Positions 1 through 12,841 of a DNA stretch of 64,000 nt are shown here, in pieces. A model generated the notes under the pieces. The model searched no databases, had not been told where the DNA came from, and was given only the letters and a program-made list of their open reading frames with translations. Within the stretch, counting starts at the first letter, position 1; each line of letters begins with the position of its first letter. Origin of the DNA: Hippopus hippopus (lineage: Eukaryota; Mollusca; Bivalvia; Cardiida; Cardiidae); contig OX328102.1 in assembly GCA_946811185.2 (NCBI GenBank), forward strand, positions 53,421,619-53,485,618. The letters run 5' to 3'. A program made the position numbers and the translations under genes.

Positions 1-753
1 ATGCATTTGAATTTAAATCATACCATTTAAAAGTATGGAAATTATTGTGATGATAACAATCTGTTATTGTACAAGTCAGAGTCCCTGGCTGAAAAATTAA
101 TTTTTAACTCCGGTAAAACTAAACAAAAGATAGAGTGACCTGGCAACTTGTAACCTAGTTTTAGTTCTATTTCTGTGTCAGCATCTAAAAAAATGGATCA
201 ACCGTACAATAACAGACATTCATTTTCACAATAGTTTACATACATGTACTTTTCAATGGTAGAATTTAAATTTAAATGTATTAAACATAGCACTGTTTAC
301 TTTTGGCAGCTAAAGGGGCTTTAAAAGTTTCATGACAAGCTGTTTGTAACAAGTCTGAATTCTTTTCACACCACTATGATACCATTAAATCAGGAAATAA
401 GTTTGCAGAAGTATGATTATTGATTAGATCCATCAATAAAATTCAGAATAAAACACAGAAAAAAAACATTTATTTAAGCATTTGAGCATTTTGTCTAAAT
501 TCCACAATTTTACCGTGCGGTGTATCAAAAAATTACGATTGCTGCCCATGTAATTTGACAAAAACATGCTGGAAAACTTGTTTTTAATTCCTTAAAAGAA
601 ATTTGATAGTGTTTGTCGTCCCGGAAATTCTGGTCTGATCTGAGAGAAGAACTTCCAGTCGATAACACAAAAAAGACCCAGAATGTTGCCTTCATTGGCT
701 ACTCATCCCCCACCCCTATACAGCTAATTGCATAAAAGTATTATCGAGACCAG
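1..753. other. Non-coding, no feature seen
   Basis: AT-rich sequence without a recognisable exon, RNA gene or repeat boundary. Only short chance reading frames are present. Confidence 0.4.
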
Positions 754-970
754 TTAACCCTTTACCAAACAATCCCAGGTTTTAATGACCCTGAGGGAGT
801 ATGCTTTTGAAAACACTGTGGAAAAAGGCATTAGACCTGCTGGTAACCAGGATTTTCTCCATTTTCCACAATATTTTCTATTACTTGAGTGTAATGTAAT
901 TTGTTGTCTGAGTCTGAAAATGCTATGAATTTGAACCAGTCTAACATTTTGTTGTTTTGTAAAGAGTTAA
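754..970 (+). repeat. MITE-A copy (family description)
   Basis: First of more than 30 copies of one foldback repeat. A full copy is about 225 bp. It begins TTAACCCTTTACCA and ends GGTAAAGGGTTAA, which are inverted repeats. In the middle is a near-perfect hairpin centred on ATGCTGGTAACCAGCAT, flanked by CATTGTGGGAAAAGGAG and its complement. The left half carries ACAATCCC and GACCCTGA; the right half carries GTCGTCTGCAAATGC. No reading frame is conserved, so it is a non-autonomous element. TTAA at both ends may be the target duplication. This copy is diverged in its centre. Confidence 0.75.
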
Positions 971-2870
971 ACCTTAACTGGCAGCATGTTATCAATTCAA
1001 TGCTGAGTGTGAAATCCGGGAGAAGCATGCGAGTGTGTTGGGTTATGGGATAAAATTGTGTTGATCCTGAGGCAACTTGGTACTATAGGGATGATAGTAA
1101 GAATCATGTCAGATTATTCTACAGTCAAAAACTTTGCCATGATAACGCCGATTTATTGTTCACCTGAAGAGAACATGGAAATTGCAATAGAAGCCAGGTA
1201 CTAAAACTTAACAGGCCTTAACGCAGCACATTAGACTTTGATAGTCCATTGTAGGTGATCTTGGTGAGCTTGGAAATGCAATTTCGTAAGTTTCACTTCA
1301 TGTGTAATTATCACTCTGTCAGGAAGTTGAGAATATTATCTCAATTGTTTCCTATGGTTAAACCTTCACCATGGTCTCACCTAGCAGGTCTAATACCCTC
1401 TATTTTTGGCTAGGGGCCAAAGGCGCCTAGCCTTAGTAGCCAAGTTTCAGACTTTTGCATGAAAGCTGTAACCACTCTCAACATCATGTATAAATGCGCG
1501 CTATTCGCTGTCTCTGATTTGCTGGAACTGCAACTGCCATTTCTAATTGGCTTGAAACGACACACCCCTCAAAACCGCCTTACACCTCACGAGTTATTCA
1601 TCCGTGATGTAAAATAGAAATTGAAAGAGGGGGTCGGTGTCTACATTTACCGAGAAAATGCTAAAGAAAGTATATTCAAAGCAAAATTTTTTAACAGTGT
1701 TTGTTGGCGTGATGAATTTTAAATGAGAACGCTTAAAACAGCAAGAAATTCTGCCGTTAATTTCACCAAATACTCAGGCAGAGCATGACACAACCAACAC
1801 CCGTGTTTACCTTGGGTCGTCTCTGTGTGCACACCTTTGGATCCACAATGATGGAACGTGACGAAATTGACATCTGATTGATAAGTCTTTTATGGTGTGT
1901 ATCCACGTATGGAGTGTAAACAGACAAAACCTTGTCAGCCGTAATACATGTACAAATTGGGCAGTCGATGAGTCTGTGTTTTCCTGGTGCATGGAAATAC
2001 CTGAATGGACTGGAACGGACTGGATTGGACCGGAATGGACTTCAAGATATGATGTAAACTTTTGTAGCAACACTTTACTTATTTGACAATGGAATGGGGG
2101 AAAACCTGAACATACTCATGTAAGGGAAAATAGGAACTTGCAAGAGATAAGGCTATAATATCTCTGTCATTACTGAAGATATTTATTTCAAACTGGGACT
2201 GGTGTTAGCTATCAAAAGGGAAACCCATACAAAAGGGACAGGTATCCATCAAAGTATTTTTCAAACAGTTGTAAATGCCCTTTTTTTGACTTTGAATGTT
2301 CAAATATTTTGATATTTTACAAAATCTTTATCATTACTGAAGACATTTACTTCAAGCTTGAAGTAGTTGCTAACCATCATATTTACTTCAAACTTGGGCT
2401 AGTTGTTAACTATCATAAGGGAACCCATAAATCAGGTGCAGGTAAACATTAAATATTTTTGACACTGTTATGCCTGGATTTTCGACTTACAATTTTCACT
2501 TAAAGCAACTGCAGCCGAGCATAGGCATCCATATTTTTTTCTTTTACTTTTTAACCGGAAATTTCACGATTGAATGCAAATTGCTTTACACATATATGCA
2601 CTTTCCACTTGCCCCTAGCCATCAGTGCTTTCATTTCTACTTTCTTCCATCCTGCTGTGTTCTATACCTTGTTACTGCTGATAACAACTAACTATAAGGG
2701 TAAACATAAAAGCTGCCAATTCAGCATCTTGTCTTGGATGCATAGCTCTTTTTTGAATCTATGGAGAGGATGAGACTACAGATGACCTATGCTATCTATT
2801 ATTTATATCAAAACTGTGTGCAAAATGTGATAATCTCAATCGAATTGTTGACATTAAGTCATAGCAGAGC
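971..2870. other. Non-coding, no feature recognised
   Basis: No exon with both splice sites and coding character was found. 1807-2086 is open in two frames on opposite strands, but neither translation resembles a known family. Near-duplicate short segments lie at about 2330-2440. Confidence 0.35.
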
Positions 2871-4372
2871 TTAACCAGGGGTGCAGAATTCCTCTGCCAG
2901 ACTTGTCTGACTCGGGACTTTTTGCCAGCCGACAAGTAGATTTTTCCAGCGCGCTTGTCCGCGGGCAAGTGGATTTCGGAGCCATATATAATAAGAAAAT
3001 GCCATTTTCATATCACTGACGATCCTCAAACGCCCTATTTATTCAAACTTTTGCATAATCCATGTCTGTACTTCGTAGAAATAGACACTCTTACGTTACA
3101 AACTATTTTAGTTTCAATAGAAAAACAAACTATATAATTATATAGTGGCCATATTGAGGCAAATATGTGGTGTTGTAGTAATATGATCCCTGGTAAAATA
3201 GTTGCGAAGTGGTTTTTACTTTGAACCAAACGGATAAATTCGCTGTTAGATCTGGTAGTTCAAAGATCCTGAAAAATCTAAAGCTAGGCAGACAGGCAGA
3301 GAATATGATGCAAAGCAGAAGTGCGTGTTTAAGGATAGCTGATTTGCTGCCTTATATTGGCGCCAACAGGACGATGGTTCTGGACAGTGAGCCACTGTCA
3401 TGTTTGTAGAATGTTTCTGTAGTCCGCGGAAACGACCTCATATCTGTTCTTGGGAAAATCTCAGCCTCAGGGTTCCAAGTCACGTACATATGTGCGTAAT
3501 TCACAAATTTAATTGAATAGTCACACACAGAAATATGAAGTGAAATGGGCAGGCATGCACAGGTTTCATGGCTCCCGTTGTCGATTCCAAAGGCGCCAAT
3601 TGGCACAAGTTAGAAAGAAATGTCTCCAAAACTGAAGCACTAGTGAATCTAAAGACAACAAGTCATGTCTATGCATTATATTTGAAAGATCAAAACTCTG
3701 ACACAAACAATAAGTATTAAGTGTGAAGGATGCACGACTCGCTCTTTCTCACAGCTAATCAAGGTGGTATGTTGTTTATGTAAACTTTTTAATGATATTA
3801 ATCTGCATATCTAGTGTAAAATTATAGACTTGAAGTTAAATGCAACCCAAATTGACAAATTTAAGTCAAATCATGCAGAAGTACCACTCCAAAAATTAAC
3901 TGGCATGAAACACAGATCTCTACGAAAAAACATGAAAACGCATGACACAATAAAGGTCGGTTTAATATCGTCCGATCAAAGGCATTTCAAACTGTCTTTT
4001 TGGCTTTCATAAAGACTTTAAACGGTTCATTTACATAAATCTCTCTGTAAAACAAAACGTGAAAGCTAATAAGTGTCTGAAACCGAAAGTGAAAAACAGT
4101 GAAATGGTAATTCTACTGGCCATCAGGTTGGAAGTTGTCACTCTGAACCTGGTCCCATGAGAGAATGTTACAAGCAACTTCTTTTTTTACCCATATTATT
4201 TTTAAGAACAGGTGACTGCAGAGTGAGATTCATCAACACAAATTTACAATACACCACTGATTTACTATATTTATTTGGACAAGTAAATTTCAACTGCAGA
4301 CAAGTAGAAAAGTCAGTCGAACTTGTCTGTGGACAAGTCGGAAAATTCCAAAATTGCACACCCCTGGCTTAA
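2871..4372. mobile_element. TTAA-flanked non-autonomous DNA transposon
   Basis: TTAA at 2871-2874 and 4369-4372 flanks a 1.49-kb segment. It starts CCAGGGGTGCAGAATTCC and ends with TTGCACACCCCTGGC, an imperfect inverted repeat. Subterminal regions on both sides are full of GACTTGTC/GACAAGT motifs (about 2905-2980 and 4275-4345). A TTAA target duplication is typical of piggyBac-type transposition. No transposase frame is visible, so it would need a helper. Left and right ends differ by one base at the extreme tip. Confidence 0.55.
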
Positions 4373-5011
4373 TAATGTGAGGGGTCTGAACTGAATGTGA
4401 CAACATGTAATAGCAGATAATAGGAATCATATAAGAACAGTTCAACTTGAGAGAACTTAAGAGATTGTGTTGAAAATCACGGCAGATGTTGATCAGAATA
4501 GTTTTGGCTTCGTAACAAATTGCCAACATCATCTTCCGCCAGGTGGCATTTTTCAAATCTTGGAAGAGTATGGCATGCATAAACAACAGAATCACTGAAG
4601 GTCGTAACAAAACATACAGAGGGCAAAAGAAAGTGTGGGAAGGCAAAATTAACGCAATAAATATGAGTTCTACACTGTTTTTTTAATCAGAGACATCATG
4701 GATATCATGAATGATCATGGTTACTGTAAACTCGGAATTTTTGTAAATGATTAGTAATCAACAGCAGGTAAAACCTATAGCTAAAAGGCACAAATTTATC
4801 TGCTTCATGATTTAACACGACACTTGAAAATTTAAATTGTGATATTATTTATGCTAAAATATTGTCCATGGCACAAATGATTTAATTCTTTAACAGGGTT
4901 GATCTTTGTCATTAAAATTTCAGCTGTAGATAGAATTGCTCTATTTTTCCAACTGATAAATTGGGCGCAGCAGTAAAAACTGTTGCCTGTTAGGCTGACA
5001 GTTAGGCCTAT
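4373..5011. other. Non-coding, no feature recognised
   Basis: A minus-strand frame over 4290-4646 crosses the end of the TTAA element and has no recognisable domain. Nothing else is supported. Confidence 0.35.
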
Positions 5012-5214
5012 CAAAAAAATATCTGTGTTTAGAGTTTCCCGACCCTAATCAGAAAATGCTGCCGACCCTAAACTTTTTATATTACGATTGAAAAAAAAAA
5101 ATGTCAGGTGTGATTTCGGTACATGGTCCATATAAATAGTTTCTGGAAAAAAAATCCCTACCAACCCTATTTACAGCATCTTGGACCGAAACCCTAAACA
5201 CATATATTTTTTTG
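5012..5214. repeat. Short inverted-repeat element (MITE)
   Basis: A 203-bp element. Left end CAAAAAAATATCTGTGTTTA and right end TAAACACATATATTTTTTTG are inverted repeats. Inside, the ends continue with AG-GTTTCCCGACCC and GGACCGAAACCC. There is no coding potential. Confidence 0.6.
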
Positions 5215-5823
5215 TTGGGCCTTGTGGGAGATACAACGGGTACCAGTTTAAGTTTCTAAGCGTTGTCTGGGCATGTCATATTCTTCCAAGATTCGACCTG
5301 TCTGCTATGATGCATCACCCATCCCCGTATACCTAGGAAAAGTAGGGCTTATACCGAAGCTATTAGCCTATTACCCAAGCATGTAGGGGCTGTTTTAATA
5401 AACGGCCAATGCATAGGTTACATGGTAGCCGATCATAGCTGAATGAATTGCACCAGGTAGTGTTTTATTGAGGAAACATTTATTTCATTTTGAAATTCAA
5501 AATAACGGTTGTTGTTTTGAAAAGTAGTCCGGTTCGGTACCCAGAATGTCCATATTAAATAGATGTGTATTTGTAGAATGCCATCTAGCTGGAGATAATG
5601 AGTTTCTAAGTTTAGCTTTACTATGCTTTTGGTATAAATTTAGACTGGTTTACCATATTAGAACCATGCTACACTGAATTTTTCCCCTAGATACATATCT
5701 TAATTTTCAGAACTGGTCTGTGCAAATATTTTTCAATAATACCTGCAAATGTACATAATATGAACCTAGAACAGTCATATGTAGGCTAAAACCATACCAA
5801 GTATGAAGGAAAACACTGATGCT
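5215..5823. other. Non-coding, no feature recognised
   Basis: AT-rich sequence with no exon or clear repeat boundary seen. Confidence 0.35.
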
Positions 5824-6125
5824 TTAACCCTTTACCACACAATCCTTACTTTCAACGACCCTGAAAAAGACTCCAAAGCAAAATGCTTTCTACCCTCAAG
5901 ACAAAAATCATCATTTGTCCAAATTTGTCCGAATTTATCCAAAATGATAGCATTATTCATGGCTCAATATTGAATTTTTTTGGTGGAGGGGTGGTGGAAA
6001 GGTAGAAAACATTGTGGGAAACAGAGAAAATTCTGGTTTACAGCATTTTCTCCTTTTTGCACAAAGTTATTCTAGAGACTTCTATAAGGTCATTAAAATC
6101 CAGGATTGTGTGGTAAAGGGTTTTA
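5824..6125. repeat. Degenerate MITE-A copy
   Basis: Starts TTAACCCTTTACCACACAAT and ends GATTGTGTGGTAAAGGG. The central hairpin is disrupted by unrelated sequence (about 5890-5990), and both outer ends are of the left-half type. It is probably a composite of two copies. A further degenerate piece follows to about 6360. Confidence 0.55.
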
Positions 6126-6363
6126 AACTGAAATAAATGTAAGTGCATACTACCGGTAATTAACTCTACCAGATAATGAAATTCTAGAATTGTCCAGGAA
6201 AGCAATTGCAGGCAATAGAGTAAATGTGTTTCAAATGTTTGGACCTGTCTGCAGAAAGGTTGAAAACATCTAGCAAAATGAAGAATGTTCAATATTGCCA
6301 GCATTTTCTCCTTTCCCACAATGTTTACAAAAGTCTCTACTTTTAAGGTCCTTTAACGTTCAT

Positions 6364-6845
6364 TTAACTCTTTACCACACAATCCCGACTTTTAACCACC
6401 CTGAGAAAGAAGGCTTTTGAAAACATTGTGGGAAAAGGAGAAAATGCTGGTAACCAGCATTTTCTCCTTTTACCACAATGTTTTCTACCCTTTCCATACC
6501 AAATTTCAAATGTTCAGTCACATTTATTTTGTTGTCTGCAAATGCTTTCAATTTAGACCAGTCTACAATTTTGTCATTTGGTAAACAATTAAAATACAGG
6601 CCTGTTTGATAAAGGGTTAACTCTTTACCACACAATCCCGGGTTTTCACAACTCTGAGAAAGAAGCCTTTTGAAAACCTTGTGGGAAAAGGAGAAAATGC
6701 TGGTAACCAGCATTTTCTCCTTTCCCCACAATGTTTTCCACTCTCCCCAGAGCAAATTTCAATTTTTGAGTCGCATAAATTTTGTCGTCTGCAAATGCTT
6801 CCAATTTGGACCAGTCTAAAATTTTGTCGTTTGGTAAAGAGTTAA
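6364..6845. repeat. Two adjacent MITE-A copies
   Basis: Copies at 6364-6620 and 6618-6845 are in the same orientation and abut through a shared TTAA. Both keep the full central hairpin. Insertion of one into the terminal TTAA of the other would explain the arrangement. Confidence 0.75.
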
Positions 6846-6869
6846 GTAAACACAAACAAGTCTATTTCT

Positions 6870-7062
6870 AACCCTTATCCTACTAAACAAGTTAAATAAA
6901 ACTTCAAAGGCAATAGTAAAAACCCAAATAATCAAGTTATTTGAAAATTATGTAATGGAGAAAAATATCTCCTTATCAGGCCATGTAGATCCATGTGCAG
7001 TCTGATCTTGACCTACACCACCTGCAAAAGGTCGGTGTGTTGCGGTTTGCAGCTTAAGGGAT
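6870..7062. repeat. MITE-C copy (family description)
   Basis: Second foldback family. It starts AACCCTTATCC, carries TATCTCCTTATCAG and has a hairpin built on GTGCAGTCTGATCTTGAC and TGTAGATC motifs. Other copies are at 13144-13338, 42395-42560 and 45328-45560. 7150-7260 is a related fragment. It is non-coding. Confidence 0.55.
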
Positions 7063-7435
7063 AAAAAAACAAAGATCAAAAGCAAGACTCAATTACATAT
7101 TTCCACAGAGTTTTAGGTTTACTGCTTAATCAATATGAGCATGTCTAACCAATCATCTGGGGCAGGGGAAATTGGCTTTTGATCCATATAGACCGGATTG
7201 AGTCCCTTATGCAGACAATGTAGATCAAGATTAGACTGCACAGATGGTGAAACACTATCACTGTAAACTGCAAGACAACTAAGGTTTCGGTTGAAAGCAA
7301 TCAACTTGGAGGGAAATGTGACAAATGCCAGTGACATTTGTGTTTGATCATTGAATTTTGACAATATAGATACTCTCAAGGGCTGCCTGCTCTATTTTTA
7401 TAAGAGAACCAGCTTCAACTCAATGATGAAAAATG

Positions 7436-7626
7436 ATTGTTTACCACACAATCCCAAGTTAAAGCAACCCTGACAGAAAAAAGATTTTGAAAACATTTTG
7501 GGACAAGGAGAAAATGCTGGTAACCAGCATTTTCTCCTTTTCCCAAAATATTTTCTCTTTAATTTGTCGTCTAAAAAGAAGTGAATTTGGACCAATCCAA
7601 AATTTTGTTGTTTGATGAAGAGTTAA
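7436..7626. repeat. MITE-A copy, shortened right half
   Basis: Left end TTTACCACACAATCCC, an intact central hairpin and the end GATGAAGAGTTAA. About 35 bp of the right half is missing. Confidence 0.7.
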
Positions 7627-9769
7627 CTCTCTACAGTTATCTTCTGGCATTTTCTGATTATCATTAGTGTCACATCATATTTTTTACAGAAAGGATAAAA
7701 TTACCTAAGAAATTTACTGGCCATCTAATTATATCCTGCTTTAAAATCAATATGGCTTCAAGATAGCCTAATTGCAGCTTACAGATGTGGCAAAACAATT
7801 CTCATTCCATATGCCTGGAAGTGATTAGTCCTTTCATTAAATCCCAGAGTGCCTCAGAACTTTCAGTAAGGAACGATATACCTTCATTGTTCAAAGTAAT
7901 TTTGCGCAAAATTTAATAGAATACATTATAGTCTATGTTAACAAAAGAGGACAATGCAGATCCAGGGTCAGACCACCTATCTGTACAATCTGTACAGTAC
8001 AGCACTAACAGCTCTAAAGCATTAGATCTTTACATAGCAACAAAATTTTAACCTAGTCCAAATTGTAGGCATTTGCAGACATAAAATGTTGCTAAAGTGA
8101 TGGCAGTCACCCTTGATAGAATGATAATATAAGAGAAAACATTAAACAGTCAAACAGTCTCAGGCATCAGTTATCACAATAGAAATGTGTCCGCATCAGA
8201 TGATAAACCTCATTTCACTGAATCAATGCTCCCCTAACTATATTACTCACTCCAGAGGCCCATCAGACCTTACCTTAAAATTGATTACTGTAGTGACAAA
8301 CTTCCAACCACAACATTACTCCACTAAAACTTTTCAAACACAGACTGATGAAAATTATTGATGACTGATATTTTATAAAAATGCCAATGATGTAAGCAGT
8401 GTCAAGTAAGATGATATGATTAATAAACATTACTGACATCTTCAGAAGTTCAGATCAATAAATGTGTACAACATGTACAGTGGAATCTTGTCAGTTCCCA
8501 CATCGCTGGTTCGCTGCTATGAGTTAGTTTGTATGCTATCTGCGGTCTAGATATTTATCCTTCTTTATCATTTGTTAAATTCCTCCGGATACTTCGCATG
8601 TCGGTTGTTTGTAGTTCGTAGTATGTTTCATGTTCTCAAAGTATTTTTCGAACACAAATTCCTACCTTTAGTTCGATTATCAATTAATCCGCTTGCAAAC
8701 TTTCGAAGGTGTGAAAAGTCGTGACCAAACTTGATTTTCACACTTATTGATTGACAATGTTGATGGTACAAATCAGCTTTGAACTACAAATGTAACTAAA
8801 AGTGTCAACTGGTTTGTAATTATTAATCGATCAAAACGACAATTAACAATTCTGAAATTCCTTAAAACATTTGACATAGGATAAATGAATGATAACAGTC
8901 TGAAGTGCTCCAAGTGATTTGACCTCCAAAAGGGAAATTAATCAGAAGAAATGCAACAAATGCTAAAACAACGGATATTTTTTTTTTTCATGATAAACAC
9001 TGGCGCCGCCTAGGACTAGCAGCTTGTTGGGCCTCAATTTTCATTGTAAATACCTTGATTCGGATATTGCTCCAAGGCGAAATTTTATCTCTGAAGTACA
9101 AGTTTTGAATGGAATAAAATATTCCGGAAGCGAAAAAGATGTAATTGGCACCTACTTACTTAACACCATTTACTCTACCCCCTAAAATCCTTTTTTACAC
9201 ACACGTTTACTAACAAACAGAAGATGACGTATTAAGGTCATTTGCTACATCATTTGGCAATATTTTCAAGCCATGTGACTGCAAATTGACGCCAACTGTA
9301 TCATGTTACAATAATTGTTGATAAAACCAGCAAAGTTACATGATTCAATTTTAAAATGGCTACGGGATAGTGATGTAGCTCAAGGTGGGTTTCTTTCACA
9401 TGTTTGGATGGAATTGAATGATGTTTTTTTTTTTATCACGCTAACTAAATGATGAAATTTAAAAATGAGTTTTTAATCGATTCTACAGATACTCTTATAC
9501 AATTTTAGCATTTTTCTTAATCGGATTGAACAAACAATCCACAAGGCTACCATTGTAATGGGTACCAGTTTAGGGTATGGTAAGACATGCTATGTAAATC
9601 CGATTGTCTTTTTCCGTAAACAGCACCAAAAATACCCAAACACAGTCACACTCTTTGGTTTGTACTACGTTTAGTTTGTATAAAAACCTACGGTCCCTTG
9701 CGCTATGAACTACCAAGGTTTTACAGTATTCCATTTGTACTACAATTAAAGTACAATACCTTGTCTGAT
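7627..9769. other. Non-coding, no feature recognised
   Basis: No exon with splice sites was found. Poly-T runs lie near 8980 and 9425. The segment 8480-8720 (GTTCGCTGCTATGAGTTAG onward) looks repeat-derived but has no visible partner in the window. Confidence 0.3.
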
Positions 9770-10022
9770 TGAATTGGAGTTTAACGCTGTTTAAACAGTT
9801 TGGGTCATTATCAGTGCTCCTAGGCATGTGTTTCCTGGCTTTCTCACACCACTACTGACACAATTTTCTTTCAAAGTGTTTGGCTACTTTTCTCACAGGC
9901 ATCAGAGGTAAGAGGCGAAAAATTGCCAGAAAGAAAGTTTGTCTCAACAGAGTATCGAACTTCCAACTACGGTCACCAGGTTATGAGTCGGGAATGCTAA
10001 CCACTGAGCTTCATGGCAGGGT
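9770..10022 (-). repeat. tRNA-derived SINE, type 1 (minus copy)
   Basis: Read on the minus strand it has a tRNA-like head (GCTCAGTGGTTAGC, box A; a box B-like segment near 9960). A body follows with GCCAGGAAACACATG, and a tail related to TTAAACTCCAAT. It is homologous to the copies at 38690, 39733-40795 and 50453-50719. Confidence 0.65.
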
Positions 10023-12021
10023 AGAAACCTACTTACCCTACTATTTGACGGCACCTTAATCTCCAGAAATTGGCTATGAAATAAGAGTGCCCGGTCTGCG
10101 TTTTGCATTGGGGCCCAACATGTTACTTAGGTGAAATACAGTACCTACATAAGCAACTAAACAACTTGTCTTAAAAAGTCTTAATTTGCTGTAATACAAG
10201 GGAGGTGATTATATCAGCCAAAACTATATCTCAGACTTAATGTAAGACAGCCCTAGGTAAAACGTTGTTGTTAAACAAGCAATCAGCTGTAACAAGGAAA
10301 TGCTTCTTTTATCATAACATTGTCTACAATTATGATGAAATAGGATACTTTCCTTCAAAAATTTTGTCCAAAATATGTATTTCACAGTGCCCCAGATAAT
10401 TTTTTGAGCCAAGGAGTATTTAAGCATCATTTTGCTTATGAAAGGGGTAAATTGAAACCACTTTGCTTAAGAAGCAAATTTTTAAGCAACAAAATTCTAA
10501 TGGTATAGTAAAAACTAAGTTTTACTTCAGTTGGGAACTGGAGTATGTTTCAATCACATCATTTTTATTTTATATTACAGTGTCCAGCTAGTAAGATTGA
10601 TTGAAAAATAACAGTATTATTTTATTCTTTTTATCAGTTATGAGCAGGACACTGTTTTAAAAGAAAACCTTTTAATGAAGGATATCATTCTTCATTAAAT
10701 GTTTATACAGTCTTTAGAAGACATTTGTCTGGATCTGTTGGCCCTGCTGAGCCATCAAAACTTCAAGAATACTGTCAGCACATTTATGCTGCAGAGACAA
10801 CTTATAAGCTGTCGAATTTTCTACAGAGAGGCTATGCCTTTCAATCGAGGATTTCTAAATATTTTGGGTACCATCCGAAGCCCAGTCAGTTTTGACATTG
10901 TACCTTGAACATAAATCACACGTATTTTCATTGTGCGATAGAAGAAGCAAGGAGTACATTCCTTGCCATTTTTCAATCATTTCCTATCGGACATATTTGC
11001 CCCGATGATTACATTACAACTTTAACAAGGGCAGAACATATCGCCTGTGCCTTGGGCTCTTTTACAGGCCTACTTGGTTCTCTGTGAGCACGATAAGCCG
11101 AACATTAAAATGGCTTACGCTTGCGACGGAAATCGCTGACTCACACTTCCAAAAATTGATAATACGTTACGGATATGTTTTCTTAGTGATTCTTTATACT
11201 GATAATTGGTTAAGACAATTTATTGTCTTGAAAGTCAATTTTATTCAATTATGTGGAAATGATTATTCAATAGGTAGTAGAAGGAAAGTAAATAATTTCT
11301 TACTGTTTATACCATTTTAATTGTAAGATAAATTATCATTTATGTACATTGTTAAAAAAAGAAAAATTGTTGTGCTATATAATTTGAAACTAAGGCAAAA
11401 AATTCATCATGTTTCATCAATTTTGACAAATATTTTCGGTGACACTTGGCACTGTTTGGTTCTGTGAATCCGCGATTTCTGCTGATACATCACAGTTTAG
11501 TACAGGCTTCTGAGATATGCCGCGCTAACTACATTGATAAATTTTAATTGCATGTAACTGTGGAATCCCCAGATATAACCATAAGAAGTGAACAACTTCA
11601 AATTACAAAGTGTTCCTTGTTCATAAAACGGTTTGGGGCGACACGATTCCAAACCACTCCGAACTCCGAAACAAGTACATGTCTAACCAAGTTAAATAGA
11701 AGGTTGCAATTCGTTCAGAAAGTGACATGTAAGCGATTCAGTGACAATAAAGCCAATCAAGATCCCGAATTTGGTTGTAGACAAAAAATACGCGTTGAAA
11801 ATCAGACTAATTGCGTATCCTAGACAGCATTTGCGTATTTGATACGCTTCAAAATAAGTTTCGTAGCGTATTTCCTATTCCAACTTGCGTAAAATAAGCA
11901 AATACGCAGCTTATCTGGCTCTCTGTTACATTTTATTTTGTAAGCTTTTGGTCTGTAAAAATATGCATACAGCCTGTAGTCAGCTATAGAATAGGAAAGC
12001 ACTGAAATAAATACATTATAA
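10023..12021. other. Non-coding, no feature recognised
   Basis: Plus-strand frames at 10699-10908, 10905-11087 and 11084-11320 are contiguous by chance and lack splice context or recognisable domains. 11730-11930 has several TGCGTATTTG-like repeats. Confidence 0.3.
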
Positions 12022-12132
12022 AGAGTTGAACTGGCTTGCTAATATTTGACTTGATATTGATTGACCATACTATGTAACATAGTACATGGTCAATCAATAT
12101 CAAGTCAAATATTAGCAAGCCAGTTCAACTCT
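12022..12132. repeat. Perfect inverted repeat, 46-bp arms
   Basis: Arms 12022-12067 and 12087-12132 are perfect reverse complements. The 19-bp spacer itself contains TACTATG and CATAGTA as a further stem. The whole 111 bp can fold into one near-continuous hairpin. There is no coding frame. It could be a recent foldback insertion, a hairpin RNA precursor or an assembly snap-back. Confidence 0.9.
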
Positions 12133-12841
12133 AGCAAACAGCCTCAAACTAATACAGATATGTTTTTTTTCCGAGTGATTTTAGTCTGCAATGTGACTTT
12201 GCTGTTAGTGGGGTAAAAACACAATGGTGACATGGGGGCTGAAACTCAAAGCTTTGACATTATGACTGAATGGCTTTTTAAGAGTAGCTTCAACATTATA
12301 TCAGTCACACTGAGGCCACTGCTCACTCTATATTTTCCATATGCCCCCTGGGTGTCATAAATACATGTACTAGGTCAGGTCTGAAGATGATTACCTAAAG
12401 TCTATCTTTGACTCATTGATTTATGAGCTGACAATAAAAGAGATAGACAGATGCATTTGGACATTTATTGTGCACTGTACCATCTCGAGTCAATCATAAA
12501 TTTTCTGTTAGCAAAGATAGATTGCTATACTGACTTTCTGTTTCGTCAGATTAATCTGTATTACAGCGAAATGCAATTAACTTTTAGTAACATACATGAC
12601 CAAAGACAAATTATTAAACCTTTTATTACAAAAGAACTTGTAGAAGTCATTTATAACATATATCTCAGAAAAAAGCACTGACAAAATTTATCGCGTGTGG
12701 AGGTCATTTTGTGTGTTTTCTGGAACGTAAACAACTCGACTAACGGATGAAATGCATGGTTTTCTCTGATGTTCAGCATTTGAATTGAAAATATTTGTAT
12801 TTCAGACGAAGATTTATTAAATACACAAGCAACAGGTATAT
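12133..12841. other. Non-coding, no feature recognised
   Basis: AT-rich sequence. The 3' flank of the candidate minus-strand gene begins at its right edge, with a minus-strand poly(A) signal (TTTATT on plus) at 12813-12818. Confidence 0.35.

Noticed and set aside
10699..11320. Three consecutive plus-strand frames
   Set aside because: No splice sites linking them, no known domain, and ordinary AT-rich composition.
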